A DNA stretch of 64,000 nucleotides from Zonotrichia leucophrys gambelii (GCF_028769735.1 NC_088173.1:19656038-19720037), one strand, 5' to 3'; shown: positions 1 through 14,500, counted from the stretch's first letter. Made by a program: numbers and translations. The notes: generated by a model from the letters alone, not told the origin.

Positions 1-900
1 TAATTGAGAACAAAAATAGTTACACTTATGGTAGTCCCAGTATTTGTAGTAGCAAAACAAACACCTATGTGAGCTGGAGGGTACTAGCTCACTGACTTCA
101 GTGAGATGGTGGCGATTGTGATGCTATCTCCTTCCCAGGATTTTTACCTAGATTTTGGGATAAAAATGGCTGTCTGGAGGAATAGAGATGACAGCTATGA
201 TGTATTTCTACTCTTTTATATTTTTTTTTTCCTTTCAGTCTTACATCTCCTCTCTGATGTGCTGCCAACTTTGGTTAGAGATCTCACAAAGTATAATTTC
301 TAGAGATGACAAGCCTAGTTACAGGCTTCCTGAGCACATTGATGATCACAGGATTCAATCCAGTTTATACTTCAGCCTGTGTCATAATCACTTTATGGTA
401 ATTAACCAGCTTTCCCTAATGATCAAGTATAGCAACTCAGAATATGTTTTTCATATTAATCTAAATTTCCTGCCAAGGAATTGTGAGTCTTATTCTATTG
501 CTGATTTCAATTAGATGATTTTGTCACAGTGATTACTTAAAATTAAGAAAAGTGAACAATTAATTATGAATTATTTATAAATTATTAATCATGATTATAT
601 CACAGGAAAGCTGTGTCAGTTGTCAGAGTAGAATGAAACTGGACAGAATCTATCCAACAACATGCTCGTGGTTACTTGTCATTTAAAGATCCACAGTTTT
701 ACTTCAGCAGAGACTCAGACATGAGGAAGCATTCCTTTAATGTGAAAATCAGGGGATGAGATGCTGCCCTTCATACTACAATGCCCAAACCTGCATAGGT
801 CACTCACATTTATTTAAGTCCTGCATTGGCAACATCATTAATATCAAAGAGATAACACGGCTATACTAGTGTTTCTTTTCATAAAGACTTGCAGGCAAAA
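1..900. other. AT-rich non-coding sequence
   Basis: No gene, repeat or RNA is supported here. Stops are frequent in all frames. A pyrimidine-rich stretch ending in CAG near 220-239 looks like a splice acceptor, but the frames after it show no protein-like sequence and no matching donor. The two open frames in this part (65 and 108 codons) overlap each other and resemble no known family. Confidence 0.6.
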
Positions 901-1620
901 CATCTTCTGTAATTCCCCACTCACAAATGGGGAACCCATAAACATTCAAGGTGATGTAGCAGTTTCTGGTCACCTCCTGGTAGCCCCTGGAGTGCTAGTG
1001 TGTCATCACATTCCTTTCTGTGGTGTGTGGGGCCATCCCTGGTGCTTCTGGGCTCTGCCAGCCCCTCGGTGCGCCTCCAGGTGCAGTTCCAGCCCAGCGC
1101 AGCAGCGGGGCGCTTGGGGAACCCCTCCCTGCCGCCTCTCCAAACCCACACAGACTGCTCTGCAGGGCCTCCAGCTTCACCTTGCGTCATAGCAATAGCC
1201 CAGCTGCTTTTTGGCTGCTTTGATTTAAGCTGTAATTACTATAAGAGAAGCATTGCATCATCTTCTTTAAGTTTAGGTTTTTAAATTAAAAATTAGATCT
1301 TGCGTTCCTCTTTTCTTCATTCTTCTTGAACATGCTCTGCATGGGCAGGTGGTGTTAGCCTCCCCTTCTGACCGTGACATGCTGGGAGCACAGGTAGCGG
1401 CTCCACTCTGAGTCAGGAGCCTGCTGCTCCTGCTCCCTGCCCTATCACGGCTGGTGCTTCCCGCTCGCTCCCGCTTCCCGGCGCTTTCCGCCCTTGGGCT
1501 GCAGCTCCTGGGCTGTCCTTGCTTCCCTTTCGCCACCTTCGGGCTAGACCACCAAGACTCTGTGCCACATAGCAGGGGGACGCCTGAGCCACTCTGCTTG
1601 AAACCAGCATGTCAGGCTGC
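901..1620. other. GC-rich, CpG-clustered patch, possible regulatory island
   Basis: This is the only part of the window with visible CpG clustering. I count six CpGs between 1067 and 1134 and ten between 1448 and 1582, against a background where CpG is rare. The two clusters are separated by an AT-rich stretch (about 1210-1320). Several overlapping frames on both strands are open here, which is what GC-rich, stop-poor DNA gives by chance; none has a recognisable domain. It could be a weak CpG island, a promoter or enhancer, or an unrecognised GC-rich insertion. I see no TATA box or clear start site. Confidence 0.35.
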
Positions 1621-2890
1621 ACCTCTCTTCAGGAAGGATAATAATGAAAATACCTACTAAATTATTTATTAAAGAAAGAAATCATTGTAGCTCATGCTCT
1701 TCTTTATTCCATCAAGACTCAGTGTCTTGGTATCTGGGCAACTCTGTGCATAATATGTGTAGTAAAAATAACAATATAACTTACTTAAAATTCAACTCAC
1801 TTTCCGATAATTTTTTTAAGTCCCTCCCCACATGACTTCTGCTGTGCTAATTATGCTCCCCTGTAGGATCAATGCTTTACTCATTTAAATATGTTGTAAC
1901 AATATTGTTACCAATTATCTTTACTGCTTCAAAAGGCAAATTGCTTTATGCCAACAATTAGGAAAAAATTGCTTTGTTTTTGCTTTATGTAAATTATTTG
2001 GCATTAGCATTTACCTTTTCAAGTAGGCGTTTGATACAGGACAAGTAGCTGTATTACAGACAAGGATAGAAGGCAAAAAAATAATCATATCTCTCAAGAG
2101 AGATAAAATTATAGTAGTCTCTGTGATAAACAGGTAATTCTTAGAAATCAGCTACTGAAGTTACATCTGCTCTTGGGAAACCTGATCAGCAAATATTGTA
2201 CACAGCAGGTGCAGCATGTTCTCACAGCACTGAGCAAAATTACAACAGCCATCCTTACACCTGTAAAACACATAGTATGTCTGATTTATTTTTAAACTTA
2301 TGATTTGCTTTTCTTTAAATGTTAGGCACTGTGTACTTTTATGGTAACATACAGTCTCTACCAGCAAACTATTTTAGGGGCAAGTACTACTTGCCTTACA
2401 TGAACTATCACATTGATAGTCCCGAACAATTGCTCACTAAAGATTTGCTGCCTCTCCTTGTCTGTTCTTTTAACTTCATAATTGCTTGACTGTAAGACGA
2501 AAGGAGAAAGAAGAGCAATGTCTCTTCCATAGAGACACTCACATTTGTTTACTTGCTTGATGGAAAACCAGTGTGTATAACTGGCAATTAAAAAAAGATT
2601 GTGTACTGAAATTGACAGAGTAATATCTCCCTTTTGGGCTTTGATTTCCACTTTCTTGTCCTTTCATTTGCTGTTTGGGATTATGCAGCAGTCACTAACT
2701 GAAGACAGAGACATAAATTTTAAGGCACTGGAAGCATTTCTCAATTCAGCTTGAGTGTGGTAACTGTCTGATGCTGAGGCTTAGGGATGGTTTAATGTAT
2801 GTGCAGTTTGAGGCTTACTGCTTTATTCAGGCAATATTAGGATTCTCAAAACATGATTGAATTGGGAAATGTCTAGGAACTGGTTTGGTA

Positions 2891-2925
2891 GGGATTTGGG
2901 GGTGGGGTTTTTTTGTTTGTTTTTC
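2891..2925. repeat. T/G-rich low-complexity tract
   Basis: Runs of G and T without A or C for most of the tract, including a run of seven T followed by GTTTG units. Such T-rich tracts with scattered G recur through this window. Confidence 0.7.
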
Positions 2926-3573
2926 TCTTATAAAAATATTACCTTTACCTTTCTCACTTAGGTGTCAGAATAACATGTGTCTAACTGAAATTATCATGTG
3001 GATGAGTTGGAGTGTTTGAGTTCATAAAACGCTTGCATTTTTTACCTGATAGAACCAATTTTCCTATTTAACCATGGTGTGAAGAGCTTGTGAAAAAAAT
3101 AATCCTTTACACTGAGTGCACTGACATTGAAATTGATGCAAGAAAGGTGTGTGGGTAATCCGCATGGATTAACCTGGACAGCACCTGCAGACCAGGAGTC
3201 ACAGGTTTGCCTGCATAGCAGGGAGGTGTCTGTCTCCCAGCGGCTCTGGGCAAGACTCACCTCTTCAGCTGGGAGCACAGGTGGAGCAGGGCACTGATGC
3301 CAGCTGGGTGACACCAGCAAGGGGCTCTGGATGTGCCTCTGCCCTCACCAGGGCTGTGCATGTGCCACAGCAGCCCCAACATGAACTCATTGCCAGGACT
3401 TGGCAGCAGATTTCCTTGACTTGCAAAGAATAGTGGTAAACCTGAGCTGTCGTGCAGTGCAAAATAACTTCATCAAAATCAGAGTGCCCAGCTGGTCGTG
3501 CTCAATAAGAAGTACTTGAAGTTGTGAAGTTTTAGTGGAATGCTTAATTAATGCCTATGCTACTTCTAAAAAC

Positions 3574-3615
3574 AACAGGTAAACATTTACTATAAACAGG
3601 TAAACATTTGCTATT
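3574..3615. repeat. Two-copy 21-bp tandem duplication
   Basis: Two adjacent units begin AACAGGTAAACATTT and then continue with ACTAT in the first copy and GCTAT in the second. The period is 21 bp and the units are nearly identical, so this looks like a fairly recent local duplication by slippage. It lies in non-coding DNA. Confidence 0.75.
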
Positions 3616-6312
3616 TCAGACTACTATGTATGTCTGAAAAGACCATTAATCAGTGGCCAGTTTACCCTCCTCCTATGAACAAGCAGGAATTCACAGCCTG
3701 GTTTGGGAGCATGTGCCCTTATTGCCTGCAGAGCAAAATCCCTTCCCCTCAGGAAGCTCTGTTTGTATCTGTTCCTCAAAGGTCAGCTGGGCTGATGAGT
3801 GACCACTTTAAACACTGCAGAGCTGGTGCTTAAATAATATTCAAATGAACCCCATTCCACTTTCACGCTACTTTTGTAGCAGGTCTGCTTCACAAAGCAG
3901 TGCAGACTTTCATGTCTTTCTCTAAAGGAATAAATCTGAAGCTTCATTCACATGAAAAAATCTCAGTATGATTTATTTACAGGTTAAGGGCCCAAGCACA
4001 TCTCTATAAATAATGCTTTAGCTTTATTTTTTCCTGTGTGAACTTTGCATTTTTGTGTGTCTCCTAAGGCCTTCAGGTTATTATCACGGTGAATAACACT
4101 ACATTTTATGTACCGTGTAGGAAATGACAAGTTGTTTTCCTTCAACCTAAAGAGCTAACACCTAAATCTAGTCTGTGTAGTACTGATACTTGAAATCCTT
4201 TCTTCTATTAATTCCCATTATGATTCTATTTCTTTCCAAAGTAGATACCTAACTACCACTCATCTATCTGCTTTGATATATTTTTCAAGATGCTGCAAGT
4301 AATTAAAATAAAAACTGTTAGTTTATACAGGTTTGTTTCCAATATTATTATGGTCATATAAAAATAAAGAGAAATTGAACAAAACACATTACAGAATATA
4401 GAGGCAAAAAAGTGTTTTATTTTCATAACTTTCTTCAAAGACAAGGTATAGTCTTTTTAATTTTTAAATTGCAAGTATTAATGTGTTTTACTAGAAGTAT
4501 AGCTTTGACACATTGTACTACCTTCTACAAAATATTATTAATTGTCACACAGATTTTGCATTAATCTTCATTAACTACTAACTATAACTAACTAATTATT
4601 TTAACTGATGTAAGAGCTACAAGTCTGAAACCAGAACATTAACAAAATTGCGGAACAAAACCAGAGTCATGTAAAGTTATACAATTCATTTGAAAATGGG
4701 CTCCCATAAGGAGATGATATTTTGGCATTAATTTTATTGTTGAAATCAATAAAAGTATGTATTTTAAAATGTCTTTCTGATATTTTAATATCTGACACTT
4801 TTAGCCTAGTGTGTGAGAATAAAATACAATTACACATTTCTCACTGGGCTACCAGATGATTTCTTGGTGGAATGACCCCAAGGTCAAAGATATAAGAGGT
4901 TACTTGCTGCTTTTTATGATGTTTTTACTGGAACTGTTTTTATTAGAGTTATAGTGGATGCTGTTATGTGTCTAGTGAGTCAGGGCCTTGGGACATTTAT
5001 GCCACCTGTCATCCCCTTGTAACAGCTTTGATCTTGCATGCACTGGTTGAAAAAATTATTGTGCCATTTTTCAGTTTCAGCCTGCAGTGGTTTAACACAG
5101 CTACTGACACTTTTTCACAATATGAGTTGATACAGACAAGCATTTTTGAAGAAAGCCCCAAGGCTAACAATAATATTTATATCTTCTGCCATTCATGGAA
5201 AAGCAGAGCCAATAAAGCAGGCAAAGGAACTGGTATGTGTTCCCTGTTGCTCATTAATGTTTCAGCTGATTCTGTGGGTGTTCTGTGGAAGAGTGGTTGC
5301 TTTCATTTTCTCATGAAAAGGAAATGCTATATTTCTTATTCAAGTCTATTGCCTTAAAGATTCTTCTTTAGGATTTTTCTTGAAGGATGTTGTTCATCTC
5401 CTTTACACAGAAAGATGCAAACACAGAAGTGTGTGTGTATTGAACAGTGCTGGAATGGGCTTGAAGAAACAGATGCACTGCAGAAACAATGCGTGACAAA
5501 TGGAGATGGAGAAACAGAGAGCCTGGCACAACAGGAAGTGCCTACAGCCTTCCAGGCTGCATAGTCTGCTTGAAGGAGGAGGGGAAGGGTTTTCAGAAAG
5601 ACAAATCTCTCCTTGCTGTGGTTGCATGTGAAAGCTATATTTCTCATCCTGAAGGTCTATCTTTGACTCCCCTGATACAATGAGTATCCAGCTCCCAGTG
5701 CTCTTTTCTCTGATTTGTAACATGCTTCTGTTCTCTCCAGTGCCCCATCATTGTGAGGTGCTGTGTATCCCTCTCACATTCCCACAAATTTTAAGAGTGC
5801 ATTTCCTCTGAGTTCTTGCTCAGGTGCTTAAGCCTCACATCACTTTCCCTTCTTTAATTACTATTCAGTCTCAGAAAGCTTATAAAAGAACTTATGATCC
5901 TAAAGTAGAATGTAGAACAGAAATAAAATTTGGGTTGCAATGTTCCACATTGAACCTGTTGGTACCTGTTTGGGTGGTTTAACAAAATAAACCATTTTCT
6001 GCCTATTTTATTCTTTACTACAGTCCAAATATCCCCTCTACAACTTCAGAAACCACAATTTTGCAGGAGAGTGGTAGCAGAAAATTGTGACATAGAGATG
6101 GGGCTGATGCTCTGATGCTTCGCTCCAGCATCTGCTAGAGAAACAGAAAGATTTATGGTCCTGAAATAAAATTATCCTTTCTGCCACTGAAGGATTGAAA
6201 GCAGCAGTCAGGGATGTCTATGCAGATGCATGGGAGCAGAGCCACAGCACTTTTCAGCACGTTTGGATTTGTATTAACCAATCCAATAAGGCCCTGTATT
6301 GAGTGATGCAAG

Positions 6313-6357
6313 TTGTTGGGGTTTTTTAGTTTGTTTGGTTTAGGGTTTTTTTTTTTT
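6313..6357. repeat. T/G-rich low-complexity tract with T12 run
   Basis: G/T-rich sequence ending in twelve consecutive T (6346-6357). Read from the other strand it is an A-rich tract, but no retrotransposon body is visible next to it. Confidence 0.7.
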
Positions 6358-8493
6358 AAGCTAATTAATTTAAAAGAGGCAAGGAAGATCATTCTGTTCA
6401 CCCACTCACATCTGTTTATAAAAATATCACACATGCATTTGGACCCAAAGCAATCAACAAGATTTTTAATGAAAAATGTCCTTGACAGAAGAGGCAATAA
6501 ATAAATTATCCTTTTAAGAGAGAAAACATGGTTTTGTAGATAAAATTGGACTGATTAAGACTGATTTAGAAAATATTTCTTAATTGAATCCAAGAGAGAA
6601 TCTAATCTGCGTCTGGGACGGAATTTGTATGTAAAGTACCTTGATAAAGGCCAAGATAAATAAAATTAATTTTTATCAGTTTAAAGTACCAAAGTATGTA
6701 AAGTAGCAAAATAAATGCCATCGTTTGTATTGTGAATACAAAATGCACACAGGGGATTTGTATGTATTGTTTGACATGCATCATACACTTCCTCACATAT
6801 GTGGTACTTGTATTTTATTACTGGTTTTTATAGATGTTCAATTTCAAATTAAGAGGACCAAATATGCTAGAAAGAAGTCCATAGAATAATCCATAGGAAA
6901 AATTCCAAAGTCTTGATGAATACTTTAATTTTTTTTTTCATTTTCATCTTTTAAAGTGCCACTGTGTGGAGAAAAGTTTGGATTAGGTTGATTTCCATTT
7001 CTTAGAAACTAGTCACAAAATCCAGGATAATTCCATGACAGTGTGGGCACCTGGCTGTCATACCTAAATTAGGATTCTGTATTAGAAAGTTGAGTTCTAA
7101 TGGTGAGTTAGATGTTCAGTGGGCTGAATAATGTTTGAAAGTGATTTTACTTGAAAATCATTGATAGAATAAGAAATAATAATAGATTTCATTAAAATGC
7201 TGAAAATGTATTGATGTGTATCTGGAGCCCATATGGAGCAGTGGCATTCCAGCTGTTTTCCTTTGTGCCTAATTTCATGGTGGTCAGTGAAGCCAGTGTT
7301 TCTCACCAGCTCCATTTACTGCATCCACCTGTTCTTTGCCACTGTTTCTCAGTCATCCAAATCATCTTAAATGATGTGAAACAATAAAGTACTACTGAAA
7401 TGTCAGGGGCCAGATAGAAAAATCAGGTAATCAGTCAAAGTTGAGACACACTGAAAATTCACAGGAAGATGAGAGTAATACATAGGAAGATCAGGGTGAC
7501 CTTAAAACAGCATTAATAGAAATGGAATGAAATGTTCTAGTACAAGGTCAGGTGCTTAAGAACTGCTAATAAAAAGTCTACTGTAAATTTAAAATGAGTG
7601 ATAAAGACAGAGATGCATTTAATAATAGAATCTCTGTGTAATAGAGCTTTGAAAAAGACAAAAACCTTCCTTCTGTAAGTTCAGAGACAGAGAAAGTATT
7701 TGTGATTTTGTAAAAGCTTTTGATGAAATCATGGGCATATTCCAAAACTACTAGCATACTTTCATGCATACAATTCGAGAATTTTCTGGTTAAAGAAAAA
7801 CAAGCAACCCAGCAAAAATAAATCCCTGCCTCTTAATTCGCAAGCTTCGTGTATTATATGTTTGTTCTTGTAAAGGAAAATTAAATGACAGCCTGATGAC
7901 TTCAGAGTCTTCTTTCTTTATGGCAAGTGCCACTCCTAACATTTTTATAGCCACAGCCTTTTACAGCTACAGACTATTCCTGATCCAGTCCCATCTGATT
8001 CAAGTAATTTGCTATTTTAAATGTGTACTTGAAAAAAGTTACAGGTTATGGATTTTAAAATAGTGAACTTTTAAAGTGAAAGTTTCACAGAGGAGCATGT
8101 GGGATGATGAGCACAACAGAGGACATACTTTTGGGCAAGGCTGAATGATCCCTGCTCACTTTATGTTAAGGAAACTTTCCAGTCTGACCATTCATGAGAC
8201 CCTCTGGCAGTCACACAGGACAGGATTGCTTTCCCTCAAAGTCCTGTTGATGCCTTCAGCTGGGTAAGTGCATTAACATAGGAAGCTACTACTTAACATA
8301 AAAGGTAAAGAAAACTTTAACAATAACAGTAATGGGCTGAGTAAACCTACTTTCTGTTCTAAGAAGTATAAATACTGTAGGAGTTGTATTCTGGAACACC
8401 CTTGAAACAGAAGCAGTGGAGAAAGAAGGCCTCAAAACTAATTGGTCTTCTTTGATTAGTTTAAAATGGGATTAGTTATGTACATTTTTTGGT

Positions 8494-8560
8494 CGTAGCA
8501 GGAGATTTGGCTTGATGGCCCTTAAAGGAGTTTCCAGCTTTTAGCCTTTTAATTTTTTTC
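8494..8560 (+). mobile_element. Possible degraded CR1 3' end fragment
   Basis: The words GGCTTGATGGCCCTTAAAGG and then TTTCCAGC follow the order of the CR1 3' end, where a GGACTTGATGATCTTTAAGG-like stretch precedes TTCCAACC. The terminal short repeats are not clear. It is old or coincidental; a repeat-masking comparison would decide. Confidence 0.3.
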
Positions 8561-11500
8561 TGATTACAAAATCCATTTTTTTCTTTGCCAGACACCAACT
8601 TTTTAAATTTTTACTTACCTTTTCCTAGTTTCAGTTTGGAAAGCAACATTCAGTTCTCTTTGCACTGACAGACTTTCTTCTGAGTTAATAAAGGACCAGT
8701 TATTTATATTACAGCAAAAACTACTTGATTAAATTGGGGACTGTGTGCTATTTGTATGTCAGTCCCAGGGTGAGTTAACCCCAGCACTTAGAGTGTTATA
8801 TAGACTTTTTCTGTTCAGAAACTGCTAAGTATTTTACCAGGAGTAATTAAATTCCCAACAGTTCAGTGACCTATTGACCTCATGCAATGATAGCTATCGA
8901 GTCAATGACAGTGCTCCAAAGAGAGTATTTCTCTAATTCTACAAGTCAGTAAATTAGTTTCCACTCAGTAGAAGATAACAACATAGGCCTATTTTCTACT
9001 CTCTTGTACTGTATGTTATACTATTGTATACAGTAAGGTTCTGTGAAGAAAAATATAAATACAGCTTTACTTCATAATATTGGAGAAATACTATCTCATG
9101 ATGCAAGAATGAGAGGTTTATACAGACTTAATTTGTAAAAAAGTTAATTCCTGGTATCTTTATCTCAGTTTTAGAATTATTGATTATCCCTTGCATATAC
9201 TACTTGGCTGTAAAAAAGTTATAAAATCAAAATAGAGACTTTTTAAGTGCTAGCAGTAATGAAAGAGCAATATTGCATCATTTGTCTCTTTGCATCATTG
9301 AATGTTGACACAGCCTCATTAATCTTTCCTAAGCTGACATTTCCAGAACTAAACACTTTCTTAATTATGGTTCATGTGCCAGAAAGATTGGTGGTACAAA
9401 CATCTCTCATACATCCCAGTATCTAGACAAATAAGTACAAAAAATGGTACAGGTACAAATGTGGTGGATTGCCTAGAGAAGTATGTGGTGTCTGCTTTCT
9501 TTGTCAGTCCTTTGAACAATGGAGTGTTAAAGAAGTTGTATGAGAATTATTTTCACCTGAGTTGTACTGAAACTCTGGAGAGTTGTGAATGATGAATAAA
9601 TTATTTTTGTCAGGTAGAGGCATGTGCCCTTACTATGTGGTGTCATGCTGAGTCACTGAAAGTGAGATAGTGGGGACATGATGTCATAGTGATATAAGTT
9701 TAGATTGAAAAAAACAACCAAGCCCAAAGAAAACACGGAAATTTGAGATCAAAAACCTGACTTGTGACAGTAGGTCTTTTTCTAGTGTGCAGGTCTTGTG
9801 CTAGGCCATTTCAAATAAAGCCATAATTAAAGAAACCATTGAGAAAGGTACTTTGGGAAACATAAGCAAGGATGGAGACTTAGATTGCAGACTTGTGCTA
9901 AAAATGCATTAGCCACAGGGGGCATCTGCTACCTGCACTGACCCATCAGGACAGTTGCAAGCAATCAAATTTCCGGTGGGTTAAATAAGAAGTAGGCATC
10001 ATTCTTGATACCATTTGCCAAAGTACAAATGTTTCTCTCAAATGTCAATGCAAATAGAATCTTGCTTTTGATGGCGCTTGAAGTTGTGTTATGTACAGCA
10101 TGAACTAGTGCAAGCCAGGGGAATGTGATAAAAAATATGTGAAATATGTTCTCTTGGGTGATAAAACCATGTCATCTCTGCCTTGTCCTCTCCCACCACC
10201 CAGGAAGGATGTTATAGTAAAATTTCATGCAGATTAGTTTTGATATACTCAGATATTATGTCTGTCCATCAAAGGAATTGAAAAAAGATGCTTATATCAC
10301 TATTTTTTTATGTTCCATATATTCCTTACAGTTCAGTACCTAAAGATTATAGCCTAGCACTAAGTACAAAAAGATCCAAAAATCTCACCCGTTCTATATC
10401 TATTACTCGTCTAACTGTAAAAGTTGCCAGGTACTTCTGTACAACAAAAGAGCTTGATTATTGTCAATCAAACATCTTAGGTCAGGTACAGGAAGAAATC
10501 TAGCCATTAAATACAGTGCAAGCTGCAAAATCCATCTAGGAAGAAAGGCAATTTATTTTTTACTGTTGTATTTTTTCTAAGTTTCAGCTTATTTGAAATG
10601 AAATCTTTAAATTCTCTTTCACTTAGGATAAAATCATGACTTCTCTGTTGATATAGTAATTGTTTAGGAAGCTTGTCACATCATTGTAGACATGATAAGG
10701 AATAAGAACAATAATGATAGGTGTTTACATATATTGAACAAGTATACTAAAACAGTTAGGAAGACTGTTGCCTCGTTATGGGATGAATATATCTTGATGG
10801 CTCTCTTTGAGAAAATTGAAGAATGCAGTTGTAATTTGTCATGAAAGCTGCATCTGTTAGAAAGCAGCAGATTTATTGCTAGAAAGTGATAGTACAGTAA
10901 AATGCATACAACAGCCTTTTCCCCCAGTAAAATACCTGTTCAAGGCCTGAAGCTGTGGATTCTGTCAAACTCAACCAGTCTGCCCTGTACCTATCTATAA
11001 CATTCCCAGGGAAGATTGAGTCTCAAGTTGTATTTCAAGTGGCATTCAAATTCTCATGAATCTGTATATTAAACTCTCTTGTCTGGTTTTGTATGTGTGC
11101 TGTCTTGTGAAGAAAACCATGGCTCCGTTTTTAATTGTCTGCCTTCCCAAAATGCTGTCAGGCTAAGGCATATTATCTTATATATCATCCATGAAAAGTT
11201 CAAGATTAATTAGCCTTTCACCCATTTTAAAGGTATCATCTATATCCTGAAGGCAGAGTATGGTGTTTGGCAGCCTCTTCAATCACTTCAAATTCTTCTC
11301 TGTGTACTGTATAAATAATCCATGGAAAAATTATTCTGTTCTGTGAATAGAATAGCTAGAGGAGGCATATTCTGAACAATTCCACACTCTGAATCTATAC
11401 AGATTACCCCATTTAAACATTATATGGAGGATTATTAATATTTTTCACATGTCCTATAATGCTACAACAAATCTGACATATCAGAATTAATTCTGTGATT

Positions 11501-14500
11501 TTAGGGCTTCATGGATTTTTTATATGCCTAGTAAATGTTATTAAGTGCACACAGAAAAGTGGGAGAGCAGATGATAATGGGTTGCAGTGACGATATTTGT
11601 GTGCCTTACCTATATGAGGATTATTAGCTGCTGTCGTAAGCAGATTTAATAACCTACTTGTTTACTTCCTGAGATTCCTGCTTATTAGTCCTATTTCTTG
11701 TGAATTTAAATATCTGCCCAATATCCACAAGTATGAAAATATGCTGCCTGCTGTAATGGTTGTGTCTGCAGTCTGAAGGTACACAGAACACTTTAACTAA
11801 TGACTGCAGTTTTGTCTATAGCTTGTTTGTGATTTTGGGATTTTACCTCCCTTAACAGCCAACAGTGAGCAGGAGCAAAATGGAGACATGCTCTTTTCCT
11901 GTGTAGTGCACTGTGAACTGGCACCTTATTATCTCACTGTACACTAGGCTAAGCGCTATTGATGGGCTTGGCTGTTTACATTGAACATTGGTGGCCATTG
12001 CCTGAGGGTAAAAGCCCCAGTAAAAGACTCAAAGATTAGAAAAATCTGTAGCAAAATGCTGAAAGGAAGAAAACTGTGACTCTCTACAGAAGTGTTTTAA
12101 GTCCAGTGATTCTGGGAGAAGTCTTTATCAAAAAGGTGCGTTTTACAGCCCCATCTGACACCATAAGGGTTGGATTAACCTCATTTCTGTGTTGGCCATT
12201 GTGTGGGCAGGATTTTCTGCAGGACATGCTCTGGCCCCAGCATCTGTGAGTCAGCTGGTTGTTGCTGTCTGACAATACTGCAGCTGATAGAATCTAAGCT
12301 GTCACTTATAAATAAATAAACAGGCTTCCTGCTTTGCAAAACCAGCATTCATAATGTGAGCTGAAGTACCACTTTCTCAATAAACTGCCCTTGTGCAAAA
12401 TCTTTGTGCGCCAAACAGTAGAATAATTGAAGTATGAGCTTAATTATCCTATGTTCCAATATTGTTCTTCAAAGTTGTTTAAACAAGCTGTACTCTTATG
12501 CACAAAAAATGTGATTTTCTCCAAATGACTTGTACATTAGCCAAAATGTCTTGGCCCAGTAGGAAGTGGAATACATGACCTAGCGTATATTCTCTATTCT
12601 TAATGACTAAGAACTACTTTTGTTGGAATCACTAGGAAGAGCAGAACTTACTTCTTTGTTACTTTGATTCTATATTTTTGGTTAAAGCATATGTAGGTTC
12701 TTCTCTGAGGTCAACATAAAACCAGCCAAAATTTAATATTTTTCTGTCATTCTCTTATATAAATTGCTTTACTTAATTTCCATTATATTTGGACTTTTTT
12801 TCTGTTCTGCTGTGATTCAATCAATACCATTTTTGCTGAAGTGAGATCAGAAGGTATCTGAATATTTTTTTACACGTAAATGAGTTTTGAGCCCCCCTGC
12901 CTTTTTTAATATCCATTTTAAAGATGAGATTTTGAAATATCTTGGAGCTTTATATAATGACATTGATATATTCAAGACAATACTTTTCTTTGCATTGATG
13001 CAAATATTATAAATCTGTCTTAAAGTTATGGGTGACAGCGATGCTTGAAACCTTTTGAGAATATACCAAGAAATAAGGGAAACATTTACATTAATTAGTC
13101 CCAGGTATACAAGCATATATACCTTTCATCCTGGATTATCTTTAGAATTCCTGGTAAAAACTCACTGAGAGGAAAAACATGAAATTTACCTACATCCACT
13201 ATGGAGATGGCAGCCTTTGACTTAGTGAGTCCATGCATTTCAACTGTGTCTCTTATGCTGCCAGCAAGCTGAGATAACAGGTACCTCTGGTAGGATTACT
13301 CAACCTGCAGTTTTGTACCTCTCAGTTTTCCTGACTATTTCTGCTGTAAGTGTGAGAATGTTCACGTGTGAGTGCACCGGGGTGAGAGCAACAGAAGGTC
13401 ACAGCGCCCACCTCTCATTTCAGGGGAATATAAAATTCACTCACTCTGTGGATTTTGGACGTTTTCCACAAAACTGCCAGAAGAAGGTCATGGCCTTTAA
13501 TGATCACCAGCATCTATGCTCAATTGAGTGTGACTAGATGAAACAAGAATTCAAACTGAGTCTATTCAGTAAATTGTCTGCTGATTAAGATGTACCTCAG
13601 TGAGTGGTCCCATGAGAACAAACTTCTCTTGAACAAACAAGTGGAAAACCTGATTTGAGGTTAGGAAGTGTTTTCTGGACATGCTATGATGCAGAATTAT
13701 CATAAATACGAAAGGGAGAGTGATAACAAAATGCTTGCTTGCAGTTATTATTTTTGAGAAAGAAAAATGCACACTACTTGCTCATACAAAAAACACCCAA
13801 CTCTTAGTTTCTTGCTCTTTCCGTGCAAACATATTCTATATAATCTGCACATAGAACTCATGCAAATTCCCATGACTCATGTTGCTCAGACTTTCAATAT
13901 TCCTTTTGTGAGATATTTCACATTAGCAACTGGCACCTTGTATTGAACTGAAGAGCAGCTTTCAAGTCACACACTCAGCATTGCTAACTTTGGTAGGCAC
14001 CTTATTGGGTGAGAATTGTCAGAATTCCCCTTAATTTCTACCTTTCTGTTTTTCTTATTCTATATTAGATAGTAAAATATTAGAAAACATAACAGGGAAT
14101 AAAAGAAAAAAGAGCCACGGGAGGAGTTTATTATACAGCACAGGAAAAATCCCCTAAGATATAATCTCTTTTTACAGAGAGAAAAATACTGTCTGCCTAA
14201 AACAGCATAGTACATTCAAGCCTTTGCAAACCACTCTGCTTCCTCACAGACTGGAAAAGGGCCTCAGAAAAGGGTGAGATCTGGGGTGATGATGATGATC
14301 TACTCTGAGGTTCCTTCCACACAGGGAAAATTCTTAGACCCTGTCATTTCCCTCATCTTCACCCCAAATCAGAGGTGTTTAGGAGAGAACCTGTTTGACA
14401 TGAGTGATATCTACAATGGTATTTTTACTTCTCTAGACAAAATATTGCCAACAGTTTTGTAGATTAACTTAATGATAATTGTTATAAGAAATCTGACCAT

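Larger units (their letters stand above)
1621..8490. other. Unique AT-rich non-coding sequence
   Basis: No gene is supported. The stretch holds a short tandem duplication (3574-3615) and T/G-rich low-complexity tracts (2891-2925 and 6313-6357), listed separately. Around 3160-3420 the base composition is richer in G+C but without CpG clustering. Open frames of 60-130 codons occur on both strands, overlap one another and show no family signature. Confidence 0.6.

Noticed and set aside
1252..1260. ATTGCATCA word (ATF/C-EBP-type site), also at 9272-9280
   Set aside because: A nine-base word is expected by chance about this often in 64 kb of AT-rich DNA.
869..1284. Several overlapping open frames on both strands
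   Set aside because: They lie in the GC-rich patch where stops are scarce, and none has a domain.
3042..3462. Minus-strand frames with a GAG|GTGAGT donor-like word
   Set aside because: No acceptor at a plausible distance and no recognisable protein family; composition explains the open frames.
5090..5115. GTGGTTTAACACAGC resembling the start of some avian LTRs
   Set aside because: The flanking sequence is AT-rich and does not continue as an LTR; no target duplication seen.
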